From Roseibium sediminicola (lineage in GTDB: Bacteria; Pseudomonadota; Alphaproteobacteria; Rhizobiales; Stappiaceae), in assembly GCF_023156505.1 (NCBI RefSeq), contig NZ_JALNMJ010000008.1, positions 186,001-250,000 of the forward strand: a DNA stretch of 64,000 bases. The letters are read 5' to 3'. Each line of letters begins with the position of its first letter. The first letter of the stretch is position 1. The position numbers were made by a program, and so were the translations under genes. This document shows, piece after piece, positions 1 through 9,129 of this stretch. The notes beneath the pieces are model-generated. The model ran no database searches. It saw only the letters and a program-made list of their open reading frames with translations, and was not told where the DNA came from.

Positions 1-449
1 CCAAGACCGGTCTCTACAGCCAGTTCGAGGTCCAGCGCGGCCTGCCGATTCAGATGCTGCTGAAATATTTCGAGCAAAAGGGCGACATGTGGCAGATCAA
101 TGCCGGCATGCGCGCGATGATCGAATGGAAGAAGCTCAACCTCCTGGAAAGCTTCGCCCATCTTGGCGAATTCGACATCGTCTTCTGCCGCAACGTGCTG
201 ATCTATTTCGACCAGGCGACCAAGACCGAGATCCTCGGCCGCCTTGCCAAGTCACTGCCGGATGACGGTTATCTGGTGCTCGGCGCGGCCGAAACGGTCG
301 TCGGTCTGACCGATGCCTTCAAGCCGGTTGCGGGAAAGCGCGGACTGTTCCAGAAGAAGCAGGCCGTGCAGGCATCGACCGGTACCGTTTCCAGCCCGCG
401 CGTGGCTGTCGGCGCCGGCGCCGGTGGCGGTATTGGCCTGAGGCGCTAA
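1..449 (+). CDS. cheR: Chemotaxis protein methyltransferase CheR, C-terminal part
   Basis: This is the 3' part of a gene that begins before the window; it is open from base 3. CheR transfers methyl groups from S-adenosylmethionine to glutamates of chemoreceptors during adaptation. Visible are the typical GLYSQFEVQRG stretch, the motif DIVFCRNVLIYFD (around 177-213) and the LGAAET/FKP segment that close the methyltransferase fold. About 30 residues after the conserved FQKK form a low-complexity Gly/Ala tail. A strong terminator follows at 471-496, so this is the last gene of its operon, probably a chemotaxis cluster to the left. Confidence 0.93.
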   Translation, partial: KTGLYSQFEVQRGLPIQMLLKYFEQKGDMWQINAGMRAMIEWKKLNLLESFAHLGEFDIVFCRNVLIYFDQATKTEILGRLAKSLPDDGYLVLGAAETVVGLTDAFKPVAGKRGLFQKKQAVQASTGTVSSPRVAVGAGAGGGIGLRR

Positions 450-470
450 GGCTGTGCTCAAGCGGATTTG

Positions 471-496
471 AAAAGGCGGCTCCGGCCGCCTTTTTT
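471..496 (+). terminator. Rho-independent terminator after cheR
   Basis: A perfect 10-bp stem (471-480 with 485-494) closes on a TCCG loop and runs into a T tract. It lies 22 bases after the cheR stop codon. Confidence 0.9.
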
Positions 497-666
497 GTTC
501 ACGAATTCGTGATGCCCCGCTCGATAGCGCTGAGGTTGGCTGTCTCTTTCAGGTTATTGAATTCATTAACTTAATTCCCTCTCCAGAAGTTTATCCGATA
601 AGGCCCCTTGGAACCTTGCCGGGAGAGGCATCTGCTCCATCTCTCAAGGCGAGGTGCTAGAGCGGA

Positions 667-678
667 AAAATCGATTTT
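667..678. promoter_or_regulatory. AT-rich perfect palindrome upstream of the MBL-fold gene
   Basis: AAAATCGATTTT is a 12-bp perfect palindrome 44 bases before the start codon at 722. It could be an operator, but no regulator is identified. The rest of 497-721 shows nothing else I can name. Confidence 0.3.
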
Positions 679-721
679 CTGACCTATCGGCGAAACAAAT
701 AGATAATCGGAGAGCGGGAAC

Positions 722-1693
722 ATGACCGAGATTAAAGTTGAACTGACGCGCCGCGCGGCGCTTCTGGGGGCTGGTGGAGCGCTCGCCGGAGCAAGTCTTG
801 CCGGTACGCTGCCGGTCCATGCCGCGGCTGAAAAACAGGGGGCACTGCCGGCGCCGGTGGCCCGCTATTCGGTCGGCGGCTTTGAAGTGACGACGCTCCA
901 TGACGGCGCCGTGTCCCTGCAGGAGCCGCAAAAAACCTTCGCCATGAATGTGGATGCGGATACGTTTGCTGCCACCAACGCGGAAAACTTCCTGCCGAAC
1001 GACAATTTCCAGATCAGCTTCACACCGACCCTGGTCAACACGGGTAGCGAACTGGTCCTGTTCGACACCGGCAATGGCGAAGGCGCACGTCCGGCGCGCG
1101 GCAACATGCGGTCCGCGCTGGAAGCCGCGGGCTATTCGCCCTCGCAGGTCGATATTGTTGTCCTGACCCACATGCATCCGGATCATGTTGGCGGTCTGAT
1201 GGAAGGCGGCGCACCCACTTTCCCGAACGCGCGCTACGTGACCGGTCAGAAGGAATACGACTTCTGGGCGGCCATGGACAAGGAGGCCAACGGCGTCACC
1301 AAGTTGCTGGCATCCAACGTGACGCCGCTTGCCGACAGGATGACCTTCCTGGGCGACGGCGGTTCTGTCACTGGCGGGATCACCGCGTTGGCCGCCAACG
1401 GTCATACGCCAGGCCACATGATCTACATGCTTGAGGACGGCGGCAAGCAGCTCGCGCTGACCGCCGATACCGCGAACCACTATGTCTGGTCGCTGGCGCA
1501 CCCGACCTGGGAAGTCCGGTTCGACATGGACAAGGAGGCGGCTGCCGCCACCCGCAAGTCGGTGTTCAGCATGCTGGCCGCGGACAAGATTCCGTTTGTC
1601 GGCTACCACATGCCGTTCCCGGCGGTGGGATATGTGGAGACCGCCGGCGAGGGCTTCCGCTACGTGCCGGCGTCCTACCAGCTGTCGCTCTGA
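722..1693 (+). CDS. Tat-exported metallo-beta-lactamase-fold hydrolase
   Basis: A 323-residue member of the metallo-beta-lactamase superfamily. The N terminus has a twin-arginine signal (TRRAALLG followed by an Ala/Gly-rich hydrophobic stretch to about residue 36), so a folded, metal-loaded enzyme probably reaches the periplasm. The zinc-binding HxHxDH motif is at residues 150-155 (THMHPDHVGG). Further ligands probably lie in NGHTPGH (about 225-231) and DTANH (about 248-252). The fold resembles lactonase/AttM-like and glyoxalase II-like hydrolases; the substrate is unknown. GGAGAGCGGG precedes the ATG at 722. It stands alone between two terminators. Confidence 0.85.
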   Translation: MTEIKVELTRRAALLGAGGALAGASLAGTLPVHAAAEKQGALPAPVARYSVGGFEVTTLHDGAVSLQEPQKTFAMNVDADTFAATNAENFLPNDNFQISFTPTLVNTGSELVLFDTGNGEGARPARGNMRSALEAAGYSPSQVDIVVLTHMHPDHVGGLMEGGAPTFPNARYVTGQKEYDFWAAMDKEANGVTKLLASNVTPLADRMTFLGDGGSVTGGITALAANGHTPGHMIYMLEDGGKQLALTADTANHYVWSLAHPTWEVRFDMDKEAAAATRKSVFSMLAADKIPFVGYHMPFPAVGYVETAGEGFRYVPASYQLSL

Positions 1694-1715
1694 TCCAGAC
1701 AAACGCTCAAAACAA

Positions 1716-1740
1716 AAAGCCCCGGCAGTGCCGGGGCTTT
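1716..1740. terminator. Bidirectional terminator between the MBL-fold gene and ctrA
   Basis: AAAGCCCCGG at 1716-1725 pairs with 1731-1740, with A and T tracts on the two sides. It can end transcription of both convergent genes. Confidence 0.88.
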
Positions 1741-1766
1741 GATGTGTTCGAAGACGCCGGTACCTA

Positions 1767-2459
1767 TCAGGCGGCGGCCTCGACGTCCGGCTCGCGCAGC
1801 ACGTAGCCACGGCCCCAGACGGTTTCGATGTAGTTCTTGCCGGAGGTGGCCGCCGCCAGCTTCTTGCGAAGCTTGCAGATGAAGACGTCGATGATCTTCA
1901 GTTCCGGCTCGTCCATGCCGCCATAAAGGTGGTTCAGGAACATTTCCTTGGTAAGCGTGGTGCCCTTGCGCAGCGAGAGCAGCTCCAGCATCTGGTATTC
2001 CTTGCCGGTCAGGTGAACGCGCTGGCCGCCGACTTCGACGGTCTTGGTGTCCAGGTTGACCTTCAGGTCGCCGGTGACGATCACCGACTGTGCGTGGCCC
2101 TTGGAGCGGCGGACGATCGCATGAATGCGTGCGACCAGTTCGTCCTTGTGGAACGGCTTGGTCATGTAATCGTCGGCGCCAAAGCCGAGGCCGCGCACCT
2201 TGTCTTCAATGCCCGCGTTGCCGGAAAGGATCAGGATCGGTGTCTTGACCTTTGAAACGCGAAGCGTCCGGAGAACCTCGTAACCGGACATGTCCGGCAG
2301 GTTCAAATCCAACATGATGATGTCGTAGTCGTACAGTTTGCCGAGGTCGATGCCTTCCTCGCCAAGATCTGTCGTGTAGACGTTGAAGTTCTCGGACTTC
2401 AGCATCAGCTCGATGCTCTGCGCCGTGGCGCTGTCATCCTCAATCAACAATACACGCAT
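1767..2459 (-). CDS. ctrA: Cell-cycle response regulator CtrA
   Basis: OmpR/PhoB-type response regulator of 230 residues, the normal length for CtrA. The receiver domain begins [20 protein letters not shown] and has the phosphoacceptor aspartate in [15 protein letters not shown]. The C-terminal winged helix carries [12 protein letters not shown] and KLRKKL. CtrA is the master transcription factor of the alphaproteobacterial cell cycle and of flagellar and chemotaxis genes; it is phosphorylated through the CckA-ChpT relay. The ATG at 2459 is chosen over an upstream in-frame codon because it gives the conserved N terminus and follows AAGGGG. The protein ends in VEAAA, typical of proteolysis-prone CtrA tails. 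It diverges from fliI across a GANTC-rich region. Confidence 0.96.
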   Translation of the reverse strand: MRVLLIEDDSATAQSIELMLKSENFNVYTTDLGEEGIDLGKLYDYDIIMLDLNLPDMSGYEVLRTLRVSKVKTPILILSGNAGIEDKVRGLGFGADDYMTKPFHKDELVARIHAIVRRSKGHAQSVIVTGDLKVNLDTKTVEVGGQRVHLTGKEYQMLELLSLRKGTTLTKEMFLNHLYGGMDEPELKIIDVFICKLRKKLAAATSGKNYIETVWGRGYVLREPDVEAAA

Positions 2460-2539
2460 GCCAATCCCCTTGTTCTGCCTTTCCTGGGCAAGTCGCAACG
2501 GCTCTGTCGGTGCCTGCTACGAAGGACTGAATTAACCCC

Positions 2540-2812
2540 GACTCAAAGCTATCGGTTAATGGTTAACAAATTCTGATTCGTAACGGCAAGCTTCGAAGAG
2601 AGGAAACTGTGAACAACAGCCAACTTGTTGAATCCCCAGAAAAAAACCGGATTCACAAATCTTAATGTTGAACTTTAAGAAACGGGTCTAACCGATTCCG
2701 TTCAGATTCCTTTCAACAAAGCCGTATTGACTTCGAAATGGCTCTCGCTTGTCAGCCTTCCAAAGGTTAAGATTAACCAGAGTCGTAAACGAACAGTTAC
2801 CGAATCCGTTAA
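2540..2812. promoter_or_regulatory. ctrA-fliI divergent control region with clustered GANTC and TTAA sites
   Basis: The 371 bases between ctrA and fliI hold eight GANTC sites (2540, 2575, 2630, 2650, 2694, 2705, 2780, 2802). About one would be expected by chance in this length. GANTC is the CcrM methylation site that times ctrA transcription in Caulobacter. TTAA half-sites occur at 2532, 2556, 2563, 2662, 2675, 2767, 2773 and 2809, but none shows the exact TTAA-N7-TTAA spacing of a canonical CtrA box. No gene is seen here. Confidence 0.6.
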
Positions 2813-2830
2813 CGGGGAAAGGAAATTTAC

Positions 2831-4156
2831 GTGAAGGCGCTTTTCGCCGAGATTGATTCGCTGATGCCGACCGAAATTTACGGCCGGGTTACGGCGGTTC
2901 AGGGCCTTCTCGTAGAGATAGCGGGACCCATTCACGAGATGAGTGTGGGCTCCCGGCTTTTGATCGACAGCGGTGAGGATAACCCCAAGGTCCCTGCGGA
3001 AGTTGTCGGTTTTCGCCACGGTCACGCGTTGTGCATGCCGTTTTCCGGCCTCGAAGGGGTGCGCATGGGCTGCAAGGCGGTGATCGCTTCGCGCGACAGC
3101 GTTGTGCATCCGGCCAATGCCTGGCTCGGCCGGGTGGTAAACGCACATGGTGAACCGATTGATGGTAAAGGAGACCTTCCAAATGGCGGAGTGCCTCGCA
3201 AATTGCGAAGTTCACCGCCGCCGGCCTCCGAACGTAAACGAGTCGGGCCGCCGCTCGATCTCGGTGTCCGGGCCCTCAACACATTCGTAACCTGCTGCGA
3301 AGGTCAGCGCATGGGCATCTTTGCCGGCTCCGGTGTCGGCAAGTCGGTGCTGATGTCGATGCTGGCGCGCAACACCAAATGCGACGTCGCGGTGATCGGC
3401 CTGATCGGCGAGCGCGGCCGGGAAGTCCAGGAATTCATCGAGGATGATCTGGGAGAATCGGGCCTTGAGCGCTCGGTTGTGGTCGTGGCGACCTCCGATG
3501 AAAGCGTGCTGATGCGCCGCCAGGCCGCCTACCTGTCCATGACGGTCGCCGAGCATTTCCGTGACGAAGGCAACAATGTGCTGTGCATGATGGATTCGGT
3601 CACCCGATTCGCCATGGCGCAGCGGGAGATCGGCCTGTCCGTGGGCGAGCCGCCCACTTCCAAGGGCTATACGCCGACCGTCTTTACCGAATTGCCGCGT
3701 CTGCTGGAGCGGGCAGGACCGGGCAAGGAGGGGGCCGGGTCGATCACGGGTCTGTTCACGGTTCTGGTCGAAGGCGACAATCACAATGAACCGGTCGCCG
3801 ACGCGGTGCGCGGTATCCTTGATGGGCACGTCGTCATGGAGCGCGGCATTGCCGAACGGGGGCGCTACCCGGCGATCAACGTGCTCAAGTCTGTGTCGCG
3901 GACCATGCCGCGCTGTGTGCCGCCCGAACATCTGCCGGTCCTGCGCAAGGCACGGCAGTTGCTGTCTACCTATACGGATATGGAAGAACTCATCCGGCTG
4001 GGCGCTTATCGAAAAGGCTCCGATCCAACGGTGGATGAAGCGATCTACCGGTTTGAAATGATCGATGATTTCCTCAATCAGGGAAAAGACGAAGCAACGT
4101 CACTTTCTGACGGGTATCAGCAACTTGCCAACCTTTTGGAAATGACTCCGGGGTAG
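2831..4156 (+). CDS. fliI: Flagellar export ATPase FliI
   Basis: The 441-residue ATPase of the flagellar type III export apparatus; its hexamer works with FliH and FliJ at the cytoplasmic face of the export gate. The Walker A motif GSGVGKS is at residues 166-172, and [13 protein letters not shown] and the [12 protein letters not shown] segment are family signatures. The C-terminal helical part is complete ([16 protein letters not shown]). Translation appears to begin at GTG 2831, eight bases after GGGGAAAGG. fliJ follows after 28 bases. Its promoter lies in the GANTC-rich region shared with ctrA, which suggests cell-cycle control. Confidence 0.95.
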   Translation: MKALFAEIDSLMPTEIYGRVTAVQGLLVEIAGPIHEMSVGSRLLIDSGEDNPKVPAEVVGFRHGHALCMPFSGLEGVRMGCKAVIASRDSVVHPANAWLGRVVNAHGEPIDGKGDLPNGGVPRKLRSSPPPASERKRVGPPLDLGVRALNTFVTCCEGQRMGIFAGSGVGKSVLMSMLARNTKCDVAVIGLIGERGREVQEFIEDDLGESGLERSVVVVATSDESVLMRRQAAYLSMTVAEHFRDEGNNVLCMMDSVTRFAMAQREIGLSVGEPPTSKGYTPTVFTELPRLLERAGPGKEGAGSITGLFTVLVEGDNHNEPVADAVRGILDGHVVMERGIAERGRYPAINVLKSVSRTMPRCVPPEHLPVLRKARQLLSTYTDMEELIRLGAYRKGSDPTVDEAIYRFEMIDDFLNQGKDEATSLSDGYQQLANLLEMTPG

Positions 4157-4184
4157 ACTGCCCGTGTTAGGGGAGTATTGAGTA

Positions 4185-4592
4185 ATGAAAACCCGAGACA
4201 GTTTGATCCGTCTGAAGCGGTTTCAAGTTGACGAAAAACGGCGGCAGCTCGCTCAGATCGAGAGCATGATTGCCGAGTTCCATCGCATGGCGGATGAGCT
4301 CGACGATCAGATCAAATCCGAGCAGGAACGTGTCGGCATTACGGATGTCACTCATTTTGCCTATCCGACCTTCGCCAAGGCCGCGGCGGACCGGCGCGAC
4401 AATCTGCGCAATTCGGCCCATGAGCTGGACGACCAGCTCCAGCGTGCCCAGGACGAGCTCAGTGAAGCGATTGAGGAACTGAAGAAGTTCGAGCAGCTTG
4501 AAGAGCGCGACCAGCAGCGTGAACGCACCGCTCAGGAAATGGCCGAACAGGATCAGCTCGACGAAGTCGCCGCCAGGGCGCGCATTCGGTAA
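4185..4592 (+). CDS. fliJ: Flagellar export chaperone FliJ
   Basis: A 135-residue, highly charged, almost entirely helical protein predicted to form a two-stranded coiled coil, as FliJ does inside the FliI ring. It begins MKTRDSLIRLKRFQVDEKRR, the usual FliJ N terminus. FliJ helps couple ATP hydrolysis and proton motive force to protein export. It lies directly downstream of fliI in the same operon, with AGGGGAG before the ATG. Sequence conservation in this family is weak, so the call rests on length, helical pattern and position. Confidence 0.9.
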   Translation: MKTRDSLIRLKRFQVDEKRRQLAQIESMIAEFHRMADELDDQIKSEQERVGITDVTHFAYPTFAKAAADRRDNLRNSAHELDDQLQRAQDELSEAIEELKKFEQLEERDQQRERTAQEMAEQDQLDEVAARARIR

Positions 4593-4795
4593 CAAGCGCG
4601 GCCCCTAAAGAAACTCGGCTGGTCTCGGTTGCGGGACTGGCGCGGGACAGATTGCAGTCTTATATGCCTGACCGTAGCTTCCGGCGGTCAGGTTTTGTGC
4701 TTTTAGACCAGAATGCTATAGGGAACGACAGACGGGCACCGCGACCGGTGCTCTGTCATACATGCGACAGATCGAAGGCCCACCCGGCAGAATTC

Positions 4796-5230
4796 ATGCG
4801 TTTATTTCTGGCCCTGCTGCTCCCCCTTTCGACCTTCTCCTTCGCGCTCGGGCTGACCCAGCCGCTGATGCGGTTTGAGCGCCTTTATTTCCTGGAGGAC
4901 CGGCCGACCCTGATCGAAATGGTGCAGGGCCTGTGGCTTGAGGGCGACGCCGCTCTGGCCGCCATCGTTGCCCTGTTTTCTATCGGCTTTCCCGCTCTCA
5001 AGATCCTGCTGATCCATGTGGCGGTGCTCAGCGGTGCCAAGACCCGCTCGCTTGCGCTGCTGTCGATGGTCAGCAAATGGTCGATGCTGGATGTGATGCT
5101 GGTGGCCCTGGTGCTGTTCGCCGCAAAGACCAGCGGTCTAGCCGCCGCTGCAATCCTGCCGGGGCTGTGGTTCTACGCCGCCGCGACCTTGTCGACCGCC
5201 ATCGCCGCTGCGCTCTGTTCCAGACACTGA
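4796..5230 (+). CDS. PqiA-domain (paraquat-inducible protein A-like) membrane protein
   Basis: Short integral membrane protein (144 residues from the ATG at 4796) with about four hydrophobic segments. The sequence KWSMLDVMLVALVLF is characteristic of the PqiA domain, which in longer relatives belongs to the MCE/PqiABC lipid-transport system. Only one PqiA module is present and no MCE-domain partner is nearby, so its role is open. An in-frame reading continues upstream to 4652 and would add CHTC, reminiscent of the zinc-ribbon Cys of full PqiA proteins. I chose 4796 because a hydrophobic segment begins right there, but the start is uncertain. Confidence 0.7.
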   Translation: MRLFLALLLPLSTFSFALGLTQPLMRFERLYFLEDRPTLIEMVQGLWLEGDAALAAIVALFSIGFPALKILLIHVAVLSGAKTRSLALLSMVSKWSMLDVMLVALVLFAAKTSGLAAAAILPGLWFYAAATLSTAIAAALCSRH

Positions 5231-5250
5231 CCCCGGAAGACCGGCTTCCG

Positions 5251-6366
5251 TCAGATCGCCGCCAGGCCGGCGCCCCGGCTGCCGGCCTGGCGCGGTTTCT
5301 TCGTGCGCCGGTTGGCCTGAAAATCGCCGCAGCGGGACTGTTTGGTGACGGCGTGGCTTTCCAGAAACTTCTTGTATGCAGCCGTCCATTCCGAACCTTG
5401 TGTCGCCGGGACCTTGAGATGGTCGCAGCGCAGTTTCGCGAACAGGGCGAAGGTCGACAGTTCCAGCTCGGCCTTTGCGGCAGACCTCAGAACCAGATCC
5501 TGCTTGCCGTTATAGACGGCGTCTTTCAGGGACTTCTGTGCGGTGCGGCCGCGTGCGCTGAGCAATTCGATCGCATGGTTGAAGCGGCCATCCTGCAGCA
5601 GCAGGATCATCAACTCGTTAACGGTGATCTCTGACCGCTCGGCTTCCCGCCAGAGCAGGCTCATGTCGGTGTTTTCAAGCGCATCGCCGAATTCGCGCCT
5701 GAGCACTTTCAGGCGGGCAATCTGGTCAAGCTGCTCCTGGGACAAGGCCCCTTCAATGATGCGATGCAGCCGTTTCTTGGTGTCATCGTCCACGAGCGGC
5801 AGCAGCGTACGGCAGGCGGACGGAGACAGATCCGTGCGCAGGCAGAGATCCTCGCGCAACACCGGGTCTTCTGTCGCGAATTTCACGAGCTTCAGCATGG
5901 CGTCCCGCGACAGGCGGATTTCCCGGTTGCCGGCCAGAATGCGGTGGACCGGCCGGTCCCCCCGTTCGGCGATAACATCCGACACTTCCGGTGACAGGTC
6001 CGTGCGGCGGGCAAGCACCTGCAAATGGGCATTGGAAAGGTGTTCGACAAAATCGAGCAGATCTTCCTGCGTAAAGACCGGGCAATGGGCGAGCACTGGC
6101 ATGGCCACATTGACTTCGTCCTTGGCGATCTGGCGAGCCAGTTCGACGGGGGTGCTCGGCTGTGCGGCCAGCTTCTGCGCCAGTCTCGCCCGGTCGGTTG
6201 CGGAGCCGACGCTGTAGAGCTTGATGATCACCTCGGAGAAGATCGCGAGCTCGCGGTCGGTGCGCTGGTCAAGGTTGGCAACGACAAGCTCGCTCACCTG
6301 CGCAAACAGGCGCCGGCGTGCTTCGTCCGTCCCTTCCAGGGCAAGTTTGATCAAGGACCGCGGCAT
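5251..6366 (-). CDS. DUF2336 domain protein
   Basis: A 371-residue soluble, helix-rich protein that matches the alphaproteobacterial DUF2336 family: repeated short helical units with recurring LARRTDLSPEVSD and LRTDLSPSACR segments, reminiscent of HEAT-like repeats. No enzyme motif is visible. It is convergent with the PqiA-like gene, and the last 40 bases of coding sequence contain a strong GC hairpin (5261-5270 with 5282-5291) that may also end transcription. Family members often sit near flagellar and cell-cycle genes, as here, but no function is established that I can name. Confidence 0.8.
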   Translation of the reverse strand: MPRSLIKLALEGTDEARRRLFAQVSELVVANLDQRTDRELAIFSEVIIKLYSVGSATDRARLAQKLAAQPSTPVELARQIAKDEVNVAMPVLAHCPVFTQEDLLDFVEHLSNAHLQVLARRTDLSPEVSDVIAERGDRPVHRILAGNREIRLSRDAMLKLVKFATEDPVLREDLCLRTDLSPSACRTLLPLVDDDTKKRLHRIIEGALSQEQLDQIARLKVLRREFGDALENTDMSLLWREAERSEITVNELMILLLQDGRFNHAIELLSARGRTAQKSLKDAVYNGKQDLVLRSAAKAELELSTFALFAKLRCDHLKVPATQGSEWTAAYKKFLESHAVTKQSRCGDFQANRRTKKPRQAGSRGAGLAAI

Positions 6367-6660
6367 CCTTCCTCCTCGTGAATTCTACCTGACGCCCATA
6401 TTGTTATTATTACGTTACTCACAACAGTGATGTCGCCGCGTCACCTTGCGTATTTTTGCAGTTTCAGTTGATAAGTGCGAAAGAATCCGCTGCTACATAT
6501 TATGTGATTGATGAAAACTTCGGTTTTTGTTCGAGAGTTCTTTGTGCGGTGCAAAAATCCACGAAGTTGACTGGCTGACCTTTCCAACCGTGCCGGTTCT
6601 TCCATATTGTCCGGGCGAGGGCGGTTTGCCCGAGCGACAGTGACCCGGAATGAGTTGGAC

Positions 6661-8955
6661 ATGATCCCTTTTCGCAGCAGCCTTTTTGCCCTTGTGGCGC
6701 TTCTTCTTGCCTTCGCTTCACCTGCATTGGCGCAGCAGGCCGCCGCTCCGGAGGCGTCCGCCGGGTCTTCTTCCTCGCAACAGATCGAGCGGGCCAACGA
6801 AGCGCTGATCAAGGTTCTGAACGATCCCGAGAGCCGTGCAGCGTTCCTGGAGCTCTTGAAAAAAAGCGCGTCGGACGGTCAGGTAGGAGACGCCAATGCG
6901 ACGGCGGCATCCGAAACGCCGGGTCAGGATCAGGCGCAGCCGGCGCTGCAGGAGAATTTCGCGCTTCGGGTCGGCGAATACACGAGGACCCTGGTCGACG
7001 ACACCGGCTACCTTCTGGAGCAGGCGATGCGGTCCCTGAACGGGTTGGTGCTGGTTGCGCGTGGCGAAATCCCGATCAAGTGGGACCGTGCCCGGGAAAT
7101 CGTGGTTCAGGTGATCTTCGTCCTGATTGCCGCCTATGCCGGGTTCCTGCTCAGCCAGGTCGCCGCCAAACTGCTCTATCCGCGCATGTCCGTCTATGCG
7201 CGTTACGGCGGCGGTTTCATGCGTGCCTTCATTCTCATTCTGACCTCAGTGGTCGACGGGATCACGGTGGGCATCGGCTGGGCGGTCGGCAACGGCGCGG
7301 CGCTTCTCAGTTACGGCGGGTTCGATTCCGGTGTCACGCTGCAGGAAAGCCTTGCGCTGAACGCCTTCTTCATCGTCGGCGTCGCCCTTGTTGCCCTGCG
7401 TTTCATCTTCGCGCCCGGGCGCCCCGAACTGCGTCTGCTGCCCTTCACCGATGAGAGTTCGCTTTACTGGTACCGCCGTCTCCGGCTGTTCATGTACTGG
7501 CTCATCTACGGTGTCTTCCTGGCGGTTCCGATCGCCAATGTTGCGGTCTCGTTCGTGCTCGGCAACGCCCTGCGCTTCATTGTCGTGCTGCTGGGCATGA
7601 TCTATCTGGTCGTATTGGTGCTGCGAAACCGGCAACGGGTGCATGATGGTGCCAACGACTATGCACAGCATTTGCAGAGTGCGCTCGCCCGCAAGGCGTT
7701 GGCCGTGGCTGGGCGTTTGTGGCATCTGGCGGCGCTTGGGTATGTCGCGGCCGTGTTCATCATCTGGGTGACCCGTCCCTTCGATGCGACCACGATCATC
7801 ATCCGCGCCACGGGTCTTTCCATTCTGACCATCATGGGCGGCATGGTGATCTCCCTTGTGATGACCAAGGCCATCAAGGGCGGTATCCGTCTGCCTGAGG
7901 AACTCAACAAGACCTTGCCTGCGCTGCAGCACAGGTTGAATGCTTTTGTGCCACGACTGCTGAAAATCATCCGGTTCGCGGTCTTCCTCGTCACGGTGCT
8001 GCTGCTGTTCGAAATCTGGGGTGTTCTCGGCCTGCTGGATTGGCTGGCAAGCGAAGCCGGCGTGCAGTTGCTCAGCAATTACGGGTCGGCGTTCCTTGTG
8101 CTGCTGGTGGCCTTCACGGTGTGGCTGGCGGTGATGTCCTGGGTCGATCTCAGGCTGCAGGCCCGTTCCGGTTACATTGTCACAGCCCGTGAGCGAACCT
8201 TGTTCCAGCTGTTCCGCAATGCCTCGACGGTCGTGATCATCGTCATGGCCACCCTGCTGGCGCTGTCGGAGATCGGTGTGGATATCGGACCGCTGATCGC
8301 CGGTGCCGGTGTTGTCGGCCTGGCGATTTCCTTCGGCGCGCAGACGCTGGTCAAGGACATCATCACAGGGGCGTTCATCCAGATCGAAAACGCCATCAAC
8401 GAAGGTGATGTGGTTACCGTTGCGGGCATCACCGGGACGGTCGAGGGCCTGACGGTCAGGTCGGTGCGGATGCGCGACATCGACGGTACCACCCACATTA
8501 TTCCGTTTTCGTCCGTCGACATGGTGTCCAACTTCATGCGCGGGTTCTCCTATCATGTCGCGTTGATCGGGGTGTCCTATGACACCAGCATCAGCGAGGC
8601 CAAGGACGCAATGCTGGAGGCCTTCCGGCGTCTCCAGGAAACCGAATTCGGACCGAAGATCATCGGCGAGTTCGAAATGCATGGCGTGACGAATTTCGGC
8701 GCGAGTTCGATCGATATCCGCGGGCGCATCAAGACACTGCCGGGCGACCAGTGGAGCGTGGGCCGCGCGTACAACGAATTCGTCAAACAGGTCTTTGACG
8801 AGCGCAACATCGAAATTCCGTTCCCGCAGGTCACATACCATGCGGCGACACCGCCATTCGTGGAAGGGCAGGCAAAAGCGAAACAGCGCAAGGATCTGCC
8901 GTCCAGCGCAACGGAAATCGCCGACGACGCGCCAGCCGACGACGGAGAAAACTGA
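6661..8955 (+). CDS. Large MscS-family mechanosensitive ion channel
   Basis: A 764-residue mechanosensitive channel of the extended MscS/MscK-like type. It has an N-terminal signal peptide (MIPFRSSLFALVALLLAFA, cut near ALAQQ), a periplasmic segment of about 110 residues and around ten or eleven transmembrane helices. The conserved MscS core includes the pore-lining VVGLAISFGAQTLVKDIITG, then GDVVTVAGITGTVE and IPFSSVD of the beta domain. Such channels open under membrane tension and release solutes after osmotic downshock. The ATG at 6661 gives a clean signal peptide, so the in-frame upstream extension is not used. The 294 bases before it are AT-rich and otherwise featureless. Confidence 0.9.
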   Translation: MIPFRSSLFALVALLLAFASPALAQQAAAPEASAGSSSSQQIERANEALIKVLNDPESRAAFLELLKKSASDGQVGDANATAASETPGQDQAQPALQENFALRVGEYTRTLVDDTGYLLEQAMRSLNGLVLVARGEIPIKWDRAREIVVQVIFVLIAAYAGFLLSQVAAKLLYPRMSVYARYGGGFMRAFILILTSVVDGITVGIGWAVGNGAALLSYGGFDSGVTLQESLALNAFFIVGVALVALRFIFAPGRPELRLLPFTDESSLYWYRRLRLFMYWLIYGVFLAVPIANVAVSFVLGNALRFIVVLLGMIYLVVLVLRNRQRVHDGANDYAQHLQSALARKALAVAGRLWHLAALGYVAAVFIIWVTRPFDATTIIIRATGLSILTIMGGMVISLVMTKAIKGGIRLPEELNKTLPALQHRLNAFVPRLLKIIRFAVFLVTVLLLFEIWGVLGLLDWLASEAGVQLLSNYGSAFLVLLVAFTVWLAVMSWVDLRLQARSGYIVTARERTLFQLFRNASTVVIIVMATLLALSEIGVDIGPLIAGAGVVGLAISFGAQTLVKDIITGAFIQIENAINEGDVVTVAGITGTVEGLTVRSVRMRDIDGTTHIIPFSSVDMVSNFMRGFSYHVALIGVSYDTSISEAKDAMLEAFRRLQETEFGPKIIGEFEMHGVTNFGASSIDIRGRIKTLPGDQWSVGRAYNEFVKQVFDERNIEIPFPQVTYHAATPPFVEGQAKAKQRKDLPSSATEIADDAPADDGEN

Positions 8956-8989
8956 CAAAGCCGGATTCGTGGCAGCTTTCCTGTAGTGT

Positions 8990-9025
8990 CACCCCGGATC
9001 CCTGTTCGATGACGGGGCCGGGGTG
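8990..9025 (+). terminator. Hairpin after the MscS-type channel gene
   Basis: CACCCCGG at 8990-8997 pairs with CCGGGGTG at 9018-9025, followed by a T-rich run. It resembles a short relative of the palindromic repeat family of this window. Confidence 0.55.
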
Positions 9026-9129
9026 ATTTCGTTTCCGGGAGGCGCATTTGTTGATTGAATTTCGTAAAGTTTCGTTTTATTTTCATTTCAAAGCAAAGCG
9101 CGCGATTTCACACAAGCCGGAGTCTGGGT

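Noticed and set aside
7246..8958. A 570-codon open frame opposite the MscS-type channel
   Set aside because: It has low-complexity, His/Gln/Asp-rich composition and mirrors the codon pattern of the channel gene.
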